Below, piece by piece: positions 11,549 to 25,397 of a DNA stretch of 64,000 bases. Source of the DNA: Lenzites betulinus. Taxonomy: Eukaryota > Basidiomycota > Agaricomycetes > Polyporales > Polyporaceae. The stretch spans positions 1,327,023 to 1,391,022 of the forward strand of contig JABYQU010000002.1 of NCBI GenBank assembly GCA_022264855.1. The letters are read 5' to 3'. The position numbers and the translations under genes were made by a program. The notes under the pieces were generated by a model. It was not told the origin of the DNA and did not search any database. It saw nothing but the letters and a program-made list of their open reading frames with translations. Position 1 is the stretch's first letter. Each line of letters begins with the position of its first letter.

Positions 11549-14500
11549 ATGTCTTCTGCCTCGAAACCTGCCACAGCCGGCGCGGCTCCGGGGCCTTCTG
11601 CACCACAACCCCCGCCTCGTATACCGGAGACCTTCTTTGAAGTACCTGAGCAGAGGCTATATGCTCTGAGTCTGGGTGCACTGCTTCAGGTGCGTGACAC
11701 TCCCTTGCAAAACGACTGCGGCGTATATCACCTTAAACGAAGCCACGGCCCACGCCCAACGTTTCTGCAGAAATTGTGTCTCAGAGTACTCATACATACT
11801 CCAGGCAATCAAAGTTTATGACTTCTTCTGCTATTTACTGTCGCCCAGCGACATTCCATTGCATTTTGCGCGGAAATGGATGTTCGCAGACTTCCTGTTC
11901 TGCACCGGACTCTCGTGGCTCCGTATACCAAGGCTTCGCTACACCAAAGCCGTGGTCACTCTCCAGATACTTTCTCTGTGGCTCTTGGATGGTCTTGCGT
12001 TTGGTGGGATCTCTGTTAATATCGGGGCGGGCTCATGGGCACAGTCGGGTAGGTCTTCAGCTTTGCTCGATCAATCAGTCGGCGTGCTCGCGTTCTGACG
12101 AAACCGTCATGGATCATAGGACACTCCGCGACCAAGTCGGCAGGTGTATGGGACTATTTACCGGACTTCGGGCTGCCCGTTCTATACGGCGCGAAGGAAA
12201 CGCATCTTCTCGGACAGCATACTGTGCGCATGTCGCCTATCAGCACGGCACATCTCAATCCAAGTGGAGAGACATTCTGCTTACCGACACCAAGCTCGCA
12301 TGTTCTCGTCCCCCTCCTGCTCAACAACACCACACCGAACGGTGTAAGATATAGCCTAACTCCGCTCGCCTACTCGGAGACGTCGAAGGCTTCCGGAAAG
12401 ATCGAGTACTTAGAACTCTCTGCCAAGGACCTCCGTTCTATCGAACAAAGCCGGATAGAGCATCTTCAGCTTGTTCGTGCAGCCGCGGCGAAGAAGGATC
12501 ACGATGAATATGACGAGTACGATGATGACGATGAAGAAGACCACACAGAGTCGACTGTCCCCGGAAACTTGCAGAAGACCCAAGACCTGACCTACCTCCG
12601 TGTCACTAAGCCTGGGACCCTCCGCCTGGAACGGGTTGTGGACCACTCCAATGTCGATGCGCGGCTCATCTACCCGGCTGAGGTCACTATCGTCCCCTGC
12701 CCTCGCGCTGAGTTCACTCCAGAAAGCATCGCGCACGTCAAGGATGTCCGTTGCGCGGCACCCCGTCTCGTCAGCGGTGCGGGTGAGGCGCTACAGCTAG
12801 AGATCGACATATACGGCGTCCCACCGCTGAGCTTGCGTTGGACCAAGGAGGTCGGGGCTCGTCGAGAGTCGTTCATGGTAGAGGGAATCGAAGGCGCTGA
12901 GCACGAACATCAAACTCACTCCGAAGACGAACGCCGCGTTTCCAGTGTTCTTGGCCAGCGTGCACCCACTAGGGTGAAGGTCCCGCTCACGGTGGTACTC
13001 GACGCCCTCGGGACGCATACCTACGTACTGGAGTCCGTTACGGATGCACTCGGCAATATCGCGCATGCTGGGCAACACACGGATACGGCCCCCGCCGCAG
13101 CACGCAAAATCCCCCCTCGCACGACCTGACCCATACCACCACTCGATCGGTCACCGTTTTGCGTCGTCCAGGAGTCTCATTCAAATATTGCGGACCCGGA
13201 CACCCGGCGTCCTTGCTCATTGGAGAAGAATCGCCGTTGACAATCTCGACGCTAGAAGCCGATACTCAAGATGCACCATGGGACGTCAGTGTTCGCTATG
13301 ACCCACCAGCCGAAGAAAGCGGCAAGCCTAGCAAGCGGTACAAGGGCTGGACCAAAACGCTCAAGACGCAGGCTGAACGCAAGGAGCTCACGCTTCGAGC
13401 TAATGCACCCGGGGAGTATACGATTATCGGCGTGCACGGCCAGCACTGTGAGGGCGATGTCCTAAGCCCCGAAACGTGCAAGGTCGTCGAGCGGCCGCTG
13501 CCCACAGCGGAGATCGAGTGGAAGAAGATACATGAATGGTGCGTGTCCGGTCCTGCATGTTTAGCAGCCTTCTCATAGCATGTCGAATCAGTTCGGGTGA
13601 CACTGGCGTCTCTGCTGCACTCGTGCTGCACGGCACCCCGCCATTCCAGGTGTACTATCGCATACAGCGGGACAACGAGCCGCCGCGCGAGAAGGCGAAG
13701 ACGTTCTCAACCTCAAGGGGCGAGCTCACCGAGCAACCGGAGCGCAGTGGGCATTATACGTTCCAGTTCATTCAGCTAAGCGACGCGAACTACAAGAAGA
13801 TCGACTTCAAGGGCCCTGCGATCGAGCTCGACGTGCACCCACCTCCTGCGGCTGACTTCGCGAGCAACGTGCATGGTGGCAGGGGCAAGAAGAGCATCAG
13901 TAGTTGTTCAGGTAATATGGTTGACCTGGACGTTGAGCTTCGGGTAGGTTTCACCTCTTTCGACGTTAGTATTGATGCTCAGCTCGCTGCTTCCCAACAG
14001 GGTACTCCGCCATGGAATGTCGAGGTGCAGATCGTCGGGCCGAAAGGCTCGGAGGTCATTCCATTCTCTGGTATCACAACACCCAAGAAAACTCTGACCT
14101 TGCCAATTCCGAAAACCATCGATGCTGAAGGCGGCGCTTTCGGAATTGAACTTGGTACGTTCGCTCGTTTAGGCTGTGTATCGCTCCCCGGTTGAGTACG
14201 TACCCCAGTCAGCGTTGAGGACGCCTATGCATGCAAGCGCACGTTGTCAGTACCGGGCATCTCCGTCAACGTCCGCCGTATCTTGGTAAGTAATATGCAA
14301 GCAAAATATCCGTATTAGCGAGGGCTGAGACATACCGATTCTAGCCTACTGTCAAGTTCTACGGTAAGGCGGAGCAGCGGCACGTCACTATTCTTGATCA
14401 TGAACAAGCCGTACTTCCACTACGACTCACCGGCGAAGGGGTACGTCGCATTTTGCTTCCCTTCTATGCCAATTAGCTCAACGAAACTTGGTTCAGCCTT

Positions 14501-16170
14501 GGCGGGTCAAGTACCGCAAACAAGAGAACCCAGAGCGAACCTTATCGGCGACCCTCAGATCTCCCAACGATGAGCTCCAGGTTAACGCCAAGGGAACGTA
14601 TGAGCTCTTGCAGGTATGTATAATCGCTACTTATACATGATCTATGATCTCAAATACTGCGCACTAGGTCACCGACTCTCAATGCGCGGGATCTGTGGTT
14701 GAGGGTGAGGCGACGTATCGTGTCGACCACATTCCAAGACCGTCGGCGAAACTTTCTTCGGACGTACAGGCAGCATACGAACGCTTTAACAGCTCACACA
14801 TTCTCTCGCCTATTTGCGAGAGCCTCAGTGACCACGTCGACCTGGACCTGACTGGTAAGAGCCATCTATCTCATTCAAACCTCTGTGATACCCACACGAC
14901 TGGCAGGCCGTCCGCCGTTCCAAATCATGTACAACATCGCAAAGGACGACGGCTTCGGCGCGACCAAGCTCCTCGACCAGCCGACGTTCAGCAGCATCCA
15001 GCCCCGCACCCGCTTCCAGCTGCGCACATCCGAGCCCGGACGCGTCTACTACGAGGTGAAGCAGATCGGCGACGCCGCGTACCCGCTCGCGAAGAACAAG
15101 GACGCGATCATCCCGCGCTCCGAACGCCTCCTCTTCGAGCAGCAGGTCCTCATGCGTCCCGCCGCACGCTTCCGGAACCACAACCGGCTCTCGTACTGTC
15201 TCAACGACGCACTCACCGCGCAGGACTACTCCAGCGCGGACGGCGTCGTCGCGCTCGAGGGCACGCCGCCGTTCCTGCTGCAGGTCTCCGTGCGCAACCT
15301 CGCCGCGAGCGAGGTGCACACGGAGACGATCGAGCTGCACGACGCCGCGTGGCGCGTGCACCTCCCGAGCTACGTCTTCCGCTCGATCGGGCCGCACCAG
15401 GTCACCATCGACGCCGTGCAGGACGCGAGCCGCTGCGAGCAGGTCGCGCCGGACCCGCTGTACCGCAGCATCTGGGTCGACGTCGCGGAGACGGCGGCGA
15501 TCATCCCGTTCAGCAGGCGCGAGGACTACTGCGTCGGGGACGTCATCCCCTTCCAGCTCGAGGGCACGCCACCATGGACGATCGGGTATGCATCCCTTCC
15601 TCACCGAGAACAACAGGACCGTCGATGCTGATGATACGCACACGTAGATACCGCGCCAACGGCAAGTCGCACACGCAAGAGGCGAAGATCTCGCCATGGT
15701 CCGTGCCCGCGACGCACGCGGGCGAGCTCGCGATCACGTCCGTCGCGCACCAGCAGAAGCGGTGCAAGACGGCGGTGCCGGACCTGCGGTACGCGGTGCA
15801 CGCGCTGCCGGCCGCGCAGGTCGGGCACGGGCGGCGCATCGTGCAGGACATCCACGAGGGCGACCAGGCGGAGATCGTGTTCACGCTCGTCGGCGAGCCG
15901 CCGTTCACGTTCACGTACCAGCGCGCGGAGCTCAGCCCGCGCAAGGGCGTGCAGGGCAAGGTGCTCGAGACGCACACCGTGTCGGGCGTGACGACGCGGG
16001 AGTACTCGATCTTCTCGGCGCTCGAAGGTGTGTTTTTTTACAGCGCATGTTGGTTGGGAATGTGCTCTAAGAGGTGGTCACCCCGCATAGGAACGTGGAC
16101 AATTACGTCTATCTCGGACAGATACTGCAGGTATCCTCCCGCACAAGACACGCAAGAAAAGTCCAGGTGA
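11549..16170 (+). CDS. POM152: Nucleoporin POM152
   Basis: Integral pore-membrane nucleoporin that anchors the nuclear pore luminal ring. The ATG at 11,549 starts MSSASKPATAGAAPG. The N-terminal exons encode hydrophobic segments (KWMFADFLFCTGLSWL and AVVTLQILSLWLLDGLAFGG) that supply the membrane spans. The rest is a luminal array of Ig-like repeats, each marked by a Gly-x-Pro-Pro-Phe/Trp core: GVPPLSLRW, GTPPFQVYYR, GTPPWNVEV, GRPPFQIMYN, GTPPFLLQV, GTPPWTIGY and GEPPFTFTYQ. The C-terminal exon gives EGTWTITSISDRYCRYP, a family signature, and ends at 16,170. About ten short introns interrupt the gene. Expected length is about 1,200 aa, as in the family. A 491-codon frame over 14,695-16,170 is only partly coding; introns move the true frame within it. 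Confidence 0.93.
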
Positions 16171-16464
16171 TGACCCCCCACGAACTCTCAAAAAGTCTAC
16201 GTTGTTCTGCATGCTATCGCACGTTCTCCGATCCCACTCAATGGTATTGATCATGTCTCATCCTCAGTTTCTGCACCCTATTTTGTAGCACGTACATAAT
16301 TGATAAATGCCTCTCCTCGATGCCTTTCCTATGTGAACGATGAGATGCTGATGCAGGCGGCACGCGCTCAGATGCGCGAGCGGGGGATATCGTCGGGCTA
16401 GGTAAGACGATATCTTTGTTACTTCTTCTGAAAACTACACAACACGATGTGGCTACGGAATGCT

Positions 16465-17809
16465 CTATACCTGGGCAGACGCAATGTAGAACCACTTCGA
16501 GACTAAATGGCACGAGAAGAAGGAAAGTCAGATTTCTGCTGCTGAACGATTCGCAGGGCGAGTGCGACGTACTGGAAGGGTCGACCGGCGCAGGGGGCTT
16601 GCGCGAATCGGGGGGCAGGCCGGTGTACGCGGGGTCGTCCTTGCGCGTGTAGCCGGGCGAGTTTTGGACGGAAATGTTGCGGCTGCAAAAACAATTTGTA
16701 AGTCATTGAACTGATATCTTGGCTGGGCACTACATACATGGAGAGGTCATAGGACGCGGTCTTCGCGGGGCTCTCGCCGGAAATGAGACGGCGCCAGGCC
16801 TCGTGGCACTCGTGGATGATCTCCGTCGCGTACTTCTTGTTCTTCGCCTCGCCGGAGAAGGCGAAGTTGTTCTCAGGCTTGCCATCAGGGATTTTGTAGA
16901 TGCTGCAGGCGTTTCAAAATTAGCTAGGGCTATCATTATAGCAAGCGACATTGAGCGTACCGGAACCACTCATTGGTCGCGCGAATGAGGCCGGGGAGCT
17001 GACGCTCGACATCCTCGATGTCGTTCATGCGCGATGCAAGGGGGTCACGGACGTCGATCACGATGACCTTCCAGTCGGTCTCGCCCTCGTCAAGGAGGGC
17101 CATGATGCCGAGGACCTTGACCTGCTTGACCTGGCCGACGTAGCCAACCTGCTCGCCGATCTCGCACACGTCGAGCGGGTCGTTGTCACCCTTGGCCTTC
17201 GTCTCCGGGTGCATCTGCTGCGGGTCCTCCCAGGTCTACATGCACCCGAAAAAGCGGCAGGTAAGCATCGACTGCTCCTGCAACGCCTTGGGTGACGGGA
17301 ACACGCACCTGGGGGAACGCGCCGTAGTTCCAGATGTAGCCGTGGTGGGGGAAGCAGTTGCGGACGTAGCGCAGGCGTCCTTTCTTGATGTCCTGCTTGA
17401 TCGGGTTGAACGCCTCCTCCTTGGAGATCTCCATCTTCGCGTTCGTCCAGCGGGGGACCTCGACGACCATGTTCAGGATCCCGTTGTTCTGGTCCGCGAA
17501 GAGGGGGATGTCATGGAAGGGCGAGACGACAGTGCCGTTCTGCTCGATGAACACTCGGTGCTCTGCATGGCGGGGAGAGAGGGCGGCGATGTTAGCATCG
17601 GGTTCGGGTGTACGTGCGGGGTATGACACGTCGGTGCACGAGCAGGACATCGGGGACATCTACTGCACCCGGTGTGCCCGTGCGACGACAGTGGGGGGGG
17701 ACACTCACCGAGCGTGTTAGGGGCCCCGATGAGCCGGGTAGAGTACTCTGTGTGCACTGTGAGCAAGCCATGGCGGACGGTGGTGAGCGGGCAACTCACG
17801 CGCGGCCAT
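16465..17809 (-). CDS. IPP1: Inorganic pyrophosphatase (family I)
   Basis: Hydrolyses pyrophosphate to phosphate and so drives biosynthetic reactions; Mg2+-dependent. The signature [12 protein letters not shown] supplies the metal-ligand aspartates. Other landmarks are [40 protein letters not shown] and [12 protein letters not shown] last intron after DPS joins to a final exon reading [12 protein letters not shown] and a stop at 16,465-16,467, the usual fungal C-terminus. Exon 1 encodes MAA and joins after a 5' intron to [16 protein letters not shown]. An in-frame upstream ATG at 17,878 would add 23 residues (MSAIALRRLALHARLLSS...) that look like a mitochondrial presequence. I took the ATG at 17,809 as the cytosolic start because a TATA-like ttataa lies at 17,898-17,903, only about 20 bp before the upstream ATG. 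Confidence 0.95.
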
Positions 17810-17878
17810 GGTGGTGGTTGTGGTGGAAGAGAGGAGACGGGCGTGGAGAGCGAGGCGGCGGAGGGCGATGGCAGACAT
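17810..17878 (-). other. In-frame N-terminal extension of pyrophosphatase (possible mitochondrial presequence)
   Basis: Twenty-three codons from an ATG at 17,876-17,878 run without a stop into the cytosolic ATG of the pyrophosphatase. The peptide has four Arg or His residues, many Leu and Ala, a Thr/Ser tail and no acidic residue. Use would depend on a transcription start upstream of 17,878. Confidence 0.5.
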
Positions 17879-17897
17879 GCACGGCCGGATATGGGAC

Positions 17898-17903
17898 TTA
17901 TAA
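17898..17903 (-). promoter_or_regulatory. TATA-like box of pyrophosphatase gene
   Basis: ttataa, 20 bp before the upstream ATG (17,878) and about 90 bp before the downstream ATG (17,809). Initiation 25-35 bp downstream would usually exclude the upstream ATG, with occasional earlier starts including it. Confidence 0.45.
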
Positions 17904-18452
17904 CCGCAAAGGAAGGCCCGCGGTGGAAAAGCCCGCGCTCGTAACATAACGAATAAACCGCGGAAGGAGCGGCGCAAAGCTATCCGCCCGTTGATCCCTA
18001 TCGCGATCTCCATCGGCTAGATAATCGCCATTAGATCTGCTAAGCTAACGCCCTATCCTCGCCCCGCGATTTACGCCCATGGCACTCCCCATCGCGAGTC
18101 TTACTCAACAAGTCATATGCCGCGGGGGCAGAGCCAGTCACAGCGCGCGCAATATGTACAATTCCCTTGTATTGCGGGACAGCTACCAAATGCTGCTTTT
18201 ACTGCGTCCACTCGTACAGGTCTCCTTCGTCACAAAACGATAGCGTGGAAAAGATGGGAAGGGAGTGCGGCGCCGCATGCGACAGGCCTGACGACCGTGC
18301 ACCGAACGACTCCGGGGTGGGATATTACAAGCGGGCGTGAAAGGGGGCGACCATTAACTAGAGCAACCAACGTAAAGCACGACAATCCGTCGCCCGTCCT
18401 AGGCCCTTTTGAACACATGCCCTGCGCGGCAAGCAGGGAAGACCGCTAGCGC
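17904..18452. other. Intergenic between homocitrate synthase 3' end and pyrophosphatase promoter
   Basis: The two genes are transcribed in the same minus direction. This stretch holds the distal pyrophosphatase promoter and the 3' UTR of homocitrate synthase. No further gene seen. Confidence 0.4.
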
Positions 18453-20186
<1,734 letters not shown>

Positions 20187-20899
20187 TTTGGCGTAAGTTT
20201 GGGGTCTGAGGGTCTGAGGTAAGAGTAGGAGGAAGAGGGAGACGAGCAGGAGAGTGGGCGATGAAAAGTTTGGAGAGTAAAGAAGCAGGAAGGCGGCACG
20301 CCCGCTTTTTGAAGCAACTCCAAAAACTCGAATTGAGTCATAGGAGCTTTGAACCACGTGACTGTACCGATTTCCTGTATTTGCTATATTTGTCGTATCT
20401 TCTGGTCTCTTGACCGGTGATGCCGCCTCGGATACTCTTCGGCGGCCCCTCGTACAGGATGCAGAATCCAGATGCCCAGAAATCGAGTATTTTACACGGG
20501 CCCCGGGCACTGCGGGGCGGCGGGCGCCATTGTAGGTAAGGCCTTAAGCGCCCATTGTACTAATAAATGCTAGCGCCGATGGATGAATGTATGCTCCCTG
20601 GTCCAGTCTCGGACGTCATCGAGGTTTCGTTGTTGGCGGCCAGCTCAGCTGGCGGCCTGTCTCCTCAAACGCTAGTCGAGGTCGAGTGGATTGAAGCCGC
20701 TAGGTCTCTACCGATATATACGGAGGAGTGCGAAGTCGTATGCTGCCAAGACTCAGAAGTTTTGCGCGTGAAAACTGGCTGATAGCACTCGGCCTGAGTC
20801 AGGATGACTCGTCGTGGGTCAGGAGGGTCTTCGTCTGTGCCAGAGGTCGAACCACCATGGTTGTGATGGAAACAGACCCGTCCAGTTGAGCCCGTTCGT
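20187..20899. other. Promoter of homocitrate synthase and 3' flank of GCP4
   Basis: Apart from the two regulatory strings listed separately, no gene or repeat is recognisable. Short frames on both strands look like noise. Confidence 0.4.
20334..20340 (-). promoter_or_regulatory. Gcn4/CPC1-type site upstream of homocitrate synthase
   Basis: tgagtca, matching the palindromic TGASTCA consensus of fungal bZIP amino-acid-starvation regulators, about 150 bp before the start codon. A CACGTG E-box core follows at 20,355-20,360. Presence of the string is seen; use as a binding site is inference. Confidence 0.5.
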
Positions 20900-23288
20900 C
20901 TACGCCAGCCCGCCCTGCTTGAGGATGTTTTCGCTGTCCGACGCCCGCAGGCCCGCACGCCTCTGCCTCCGTGGGTGCGAGAACTCGCCGTTGAAGTCTA
21001 AGCGGAGAAGCAGCCGCTCGACGTGCCGTCGTACTTCCTCGTCGCCTTCAAGACGCTTCCCCCGGCGCGGGCGGACGAACGTGTGGAAGCCCGTCGTGTT
21101 CGCCATGCTCGTGTTGTGCAGGATCGCCGATTTAGTCGCGTCCGCTGCGGCGGAGAACGGCTGCAGTGTCGTCGAGAGCGAGAGCTGCTCGTAGAACGCG
21201 TCGAGGAGCGCTTGTAGAACCTGAAAAGCGCGACAGTCAGTATCGACGGCGGCGGCAAGACTTGGGAAGACATGCCTCGTCGATCTCGCCAACGATAGCG
21301 TTCCTCTCCGCGACTGCTTCGCCGACCTTCTGCGCCCCCGCGGCGAGACTTCCCTCGAAGAGCAACGCAGGGAGCACATCTCCACCCCACCTCTCTACCT
21401 GCGCCGCGAACCGCTCACAGACCTCCAGAATCATGCGAATAATGTTCGTCAGCGCCGGGTTCGCCAGCAGACTCCCCGTGAGCAGCCTCTCCAGGTATGT
21501 CGTGTGGATGCTCCGCAACGTGGTGAAGTCCAGGGGCGGGGCCGCCGAAGCGGCGAGGTTCGAGCTTGTGCTCTGCGTAGGGTGCATAGACGATGCAGAC
21601 TTGGTCGCCCGCAGAAGCACCGCACCTGCATTGTCCGTAGCTGCGCCTTGCCCCGTCATCTGCCGTCCGATGCCGCCCGCCGGGCGACCGAGGAGGAGCG
21701 CTTTCATCCTGCGGAACTCGACGTCCATCACATCGGTCATGACATACCCCAGCAGCGTGTCCAGGAACCAGTTCATCTCCCGCACGACACCCCAGCCGCA
21801 TCTCAGGAGTTCTTTGCGCGCTTCGAGGTCTTCTGCAGTCCCGCCCTCACCCAGACCTGTCCATCGACGGCGGGCACGCTGTGCGTTCGAGAGCGCGGTC
21901 CAGCACGCGTGAACGCGGGTGTGGGTCTTTCTGAGTGCGGAGAGGTAGGAGAAGAGAGCGGCATACGTCTGCAAATCAGAAGCATGTAGGAACAGATCGA
22001 GCGGCCAAGTGACTTTGTATGTGAGCACCAGAGGAGTCCCGAGGAGGAGGTCGTCGAAGGTCGTTGGCTCAGCGGGTTGCGATAATGAGATAGAAAGGTC
22101 TTTTGCCGCGGCACCAGCTAATGACGGCAGGAGAGGCCGGATAGGGCCTGCAGGCAGGCGGAAATGAAGGTGTGCTAGTGAAGGATCCTGTTGGGCTGTG
22201 GTTCCTAAAGACGCACGCAGCAGAGCGAGGTGGAGGTCCTGTTCACGAATCATTGTGCTTGGAACCGCCCTTGCGGTGAGCCTCGATAGTTTGAGTCGCT
22301 CAATTTCGCGAATTAGCGAAAGCGCGAACTCGCCATTTCGCAGCAGGAAGTAGTTTGCCCTAAGCAGCACATGAATATATGACCAAGGGTTTTTTCAGAT
22401 TGAAGGGAAAACCTACAGAGACTCCACGGCTTCGTCCACATCTTTATGCGTAAGCACATTGAGCCACAGCCATTCACTGACCGCAGTACGAATATCTGCA
22501 ATGACGCGGTCGAACGCGTACTGATCATGGGGCAAGACAGAGCTCAGAAGCTTCGTATGTTCCCGCGCGATATCCTGGGGAAATTGCTTTTCCCATTTGG
22601 CCGCCTTGACGGTGCCAATCGCACGCCCGACATACGTTATGGAATCTCGAGATTGTGCAGATACGCAAGAAGGAACGGCGCCTTCTAGCAAGACGTATTG
22701 CTTGTCGGCGAGGGGATTATGTGGCGACAGGGTCCCGTGAATCAGGAGAGCTTGGAGTTGTGCAATCCAAACGCGTTGAACAGCGGCGGAAAGGCGAGCG
22801 TATATTGCAGAGACGCGATGTATGCCGGTCTGAGACCGAGTCAAGAGGAGGTCTATGAGTGGGCCGGGAGGCCAGTGTTCCTGTGTCTGCAGCTCGTCTA
22901 CCAGGGCTTCCAGGGAGGCTAAGGGCGCGTCCCATTCGGCAAAGATGGCGCGCAGAGATGAGAGGGGCACGAACGACCCTGAGCCGACAAGGCTGCTGTC
23001 GCGCTGCAAGACCTTCGCCTCGGTTTCGACCACAAGCACCTCGTAGCCCTCCTTGAGTATTTGATTAAGTGTCGCGCAGAGAGCAGAGAGGTAGCGTGAA
23101 GATGGTCGCGCAAGCACTGTGCAAGCATGTTTGACCTTGCGATAGCGCAAGGCGATTTGGGCAAGGGACTCTAGACATTGCTCTTCGCCAGGATGGAGGA
23201 GCGGCGCGAACGAAGGGTGTACAGTGTGGTCGGTCGGGAAAAGGGAAGATGAGTGCCCAGCGAGCACAAGTAGAACTTCTGCAATCAT
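20900..23288 (-). CDS. GCP4: Gamma-tubulin complex component 4-like (Spc97/Spc98 family)
   Basis: Subunit of the gamma-tubulin ring complex that nucleates microtubules at the spindle pole body. The ATG at 23,288 starts MIAEVLLVLAGHSSSLFP, closely matching the GCP4 N-terminus. The GRIP1 region continues through FVPLSSLRAIFAEWDAPLAS and LLTRSQTGIHRVSAIYARL. After an intron the GRIP2 part reads ANYFLLRNGEFALSLIREIE, then YKVTWPLDLFLHASDLQTYA and ALFSYLSALRKTHTRVHACW, the typical gamma-tubulin-binding core of the family. The C-terminus (RADFNGEF-like LDFNGEFSHPR, ENILKQGGLA) ends at 20,900. Length of about 760 aa fits. It is divergent from RRP1 with 291 bp between start codons. Confidence 0.88.
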
Positions 23289-23579
23289 ATCAAAAAGCAA
23301 GGGTATCACGAGAGCGGGGATATATGCTTGGGTGGTGGTGGTACAGGAGAGAGCTGGAGAGAGTCCAGGAACGGGCGCCTGTACCCAGCTGTGCCCGCGA
23401 CGCGTGATAGCGCGTGATCGAGCTCGACGCGTCCGAGAAACGCGGAAAAAGTTTCCTGCCTGCTTTCTCTTGCTGCCTCGGCTTACATCCTCGCTCCGTG
23501 CTTGCATTTGTTTGCCAGTACTTGTATCATCTACTAGAGCCGCTTGAACCTGCTTGCTTGGGCTTCACCGAACGACACT

Positions 23580-24774
23580 ATGGCCTCCGAATCCGCGTCC
23601 AGCAGCGGTCCCCCGCTTGGAAAGTACCTTGCGTCCACTGGTAAGGATATTCGATGCATGATCTCCATGTAAATTGGACTTACCTAACCTCTAAAGATAA
23701 AAAGACGAGAGACAAGGCCATCAAGAACCTAGCTGCGTTCCTCTCCGATCCCTCGCGCGACGCACTCCCCAAGGCGGAATTGGCGAAGCTTTGGAAGGGC
23801 ATCTTCTACTGTACGTCTGTCACAATACATGGGACGGCGGGTCTGTGGGCTTACATCGACGCAGGCTTCTGGATGTCCGATAAACCTCTGGTTCAGCAGG
23901 CACTCGCTACCGAGATTGCTGAGATTCTTCTGGACATCACGAAGCTGTCTGTATCCTTGGACTTTCTGCGCGGGTTTTGGGAATCAACTGTGAGGGAATG
24001 GAATTCGATCGACAGACTACGGTAAGGCCCACTGCTACACTACAAATAAGCTGAACCCAAAAATAACCTTGCCAAGAATCGACAAGTACTATATGCTTGT
24101 TCGAAGATTCGTGAATGCGTCATTCAGACTGCTCATGCGCAATGATTGGGACGAATCAACATGTCAGGAATACAACTCCATCTTGACTGACCGTGGAGGA
24201 CCTTTGTGGTACGTATCTCGCCGCCACCGTTATGTGAACCTGTCTCATCGCTTGCGCAACTAGTCCGGAAGACCAACGGGTACCCACGAGCCTCGCGTAC
24301 CATCTTGCCGACATCTACCTTGAAGAGCTCGAGAAAGCGTCAGGAAATCCTCCTTCCCCTTCCCCTCCCCCCGCACCCCTTACGACCCTTGTCGCTCCGT
24401 TCTTCACCCTTGCTGCACGTACGCACACAAACACGACCTACCTGCGCGTCCAATCCGCCCTCCTCGAGCCTCTCTACACTGCTCTCGGCACGTCATACGA
24501 CTCCGACGAGCCCCCAAGCCGAAAACGGCCGCGTCTCTCCACGCCAACATTCTCCACTCTGCTCTCGAATGCGTGTGCAACGCGGCCCAAGACCGAAGGC
24601 GCAATGAGTAAATCGGCGCTGAAGTCTTCGCTATTGAAAAAGATGTTCGAAGTCGCGAGCGAGCCCGAGACCCGCGACGCAAACCGGCGAAAGCTGTATG
24701 CACTCTGGAAGGAGCACATGGAGGATGAAGATGGCTCAGACTCCGGCGAGGCACACGAGGTGGATGGTAGCTAG
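23580..24774 (+). CDS. RRP1: Ribosomal RNA processing protein RRP1 (NOP52 family)
   Basis: Nucleolar protein needed for 27S pre-rRNA processing and 60S subunit assembly. The ATG at 23,580 encodes MASESASSSGPPLGKYLAST. After short introns the protein continues DKKTRDKAIKNLAAFLSDPS, KAELAKLWKGIFYCFWMSDK, DKYYMLVRRFVNASFRLL and PLCPEDQRVPTSLAYHLADI, the diagnostic NOP52 core. The C-terminal exon is acidic and basic by turns (SKSALKSSLLKKMFEVASEP) and ends DGSDSGEAHEVDGS with a stop at 24,772-24,774. At about 310 aa it is of the short fungal type. It shares its promoter with GCP4. Confidence 0.92.
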
Positions 24775-25066
24775 CTGTATTCAGCTGTGTGAGAATAATG
24801 ATATGATACAGGTGTGTTCTTCTTTGTACAACAAGAGGCAAGAGAATCATCGGGAGTCCGCGCCGGAAACAACGCCACCGTCCAGCCTGAGAAGCCCGTC
24901 GCCACCGTCCGCCTGCTCCTCATCGGCCCCGCGTGTGTCTGGCCGTGATCGTCGACGCGACTTCCCCGGTGGTGGTGGTGGTTGATGATGGGGGGATCAG
25001 TCCCATATGATGCTGTCATTAAGTGCGGGTATCATATCGGAGAAGTCGTGTTTTGGAGCCGGGAAT

Positions 25067-25397
25067 CTACTGGCGCGCGGCATGGGCGACGTGGATCGAC
25101 TGAGGAGGACCGTGGGGCTGAAACCTAGCCTTGCCAATGTAACCCTTCGGGATAGCAGAAGGCAGAGGACCGTTGATCATGCTGCAGGTGGAAAGTGAGC
25201 TGCTGCACGTCCTCCGGAGCAGATGAATACACACCTGGGCTTCTTCCACTGGGTGTAAACGAAGTAGCCGAGGCCGGCTTCGAGGGTGCCGAAAAGGGCC
25301 AGAGACTGCGTATAGCGCGTAAGCTTTGAAAGCCGCGAAGCGGAAGAATGCTTCTACTTACCGGAGCACGGGAAACAACGAGGAAGGGAAGAGCCAT
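25067..25397 (-). CDS. Small single-pass membrane protein, possibly mitochondrial
   Basis: Three exons join in frame to a protein of about 75 aa. Exon 1 gives MALPFLVVSRAP. Exon 2 gives SLALFGTLEAGLGYFVYTQW and KKP, which contains one hydrophobic span. Exon 3 gives SMINGPLPSAIPKGYIGKAR then FQPHGPPQSIHVAHAARQ and the stop at 25,067-25,069. Clean GT-AG introns and frame continuity support a real gene. The size, short N-terminus and single span resemble accessory subunits of respiratory complexes, but I do not recognise the family, so no function is assigned. Confidence 0.7.

Noticed and set aside
14825..15697. 290-codon minus-strand frame
   Set aside because: Antisense shadow of the GC-rich POM152 exons; composition is low-complexity Arg/Val/Glu and it has no family resemblance.
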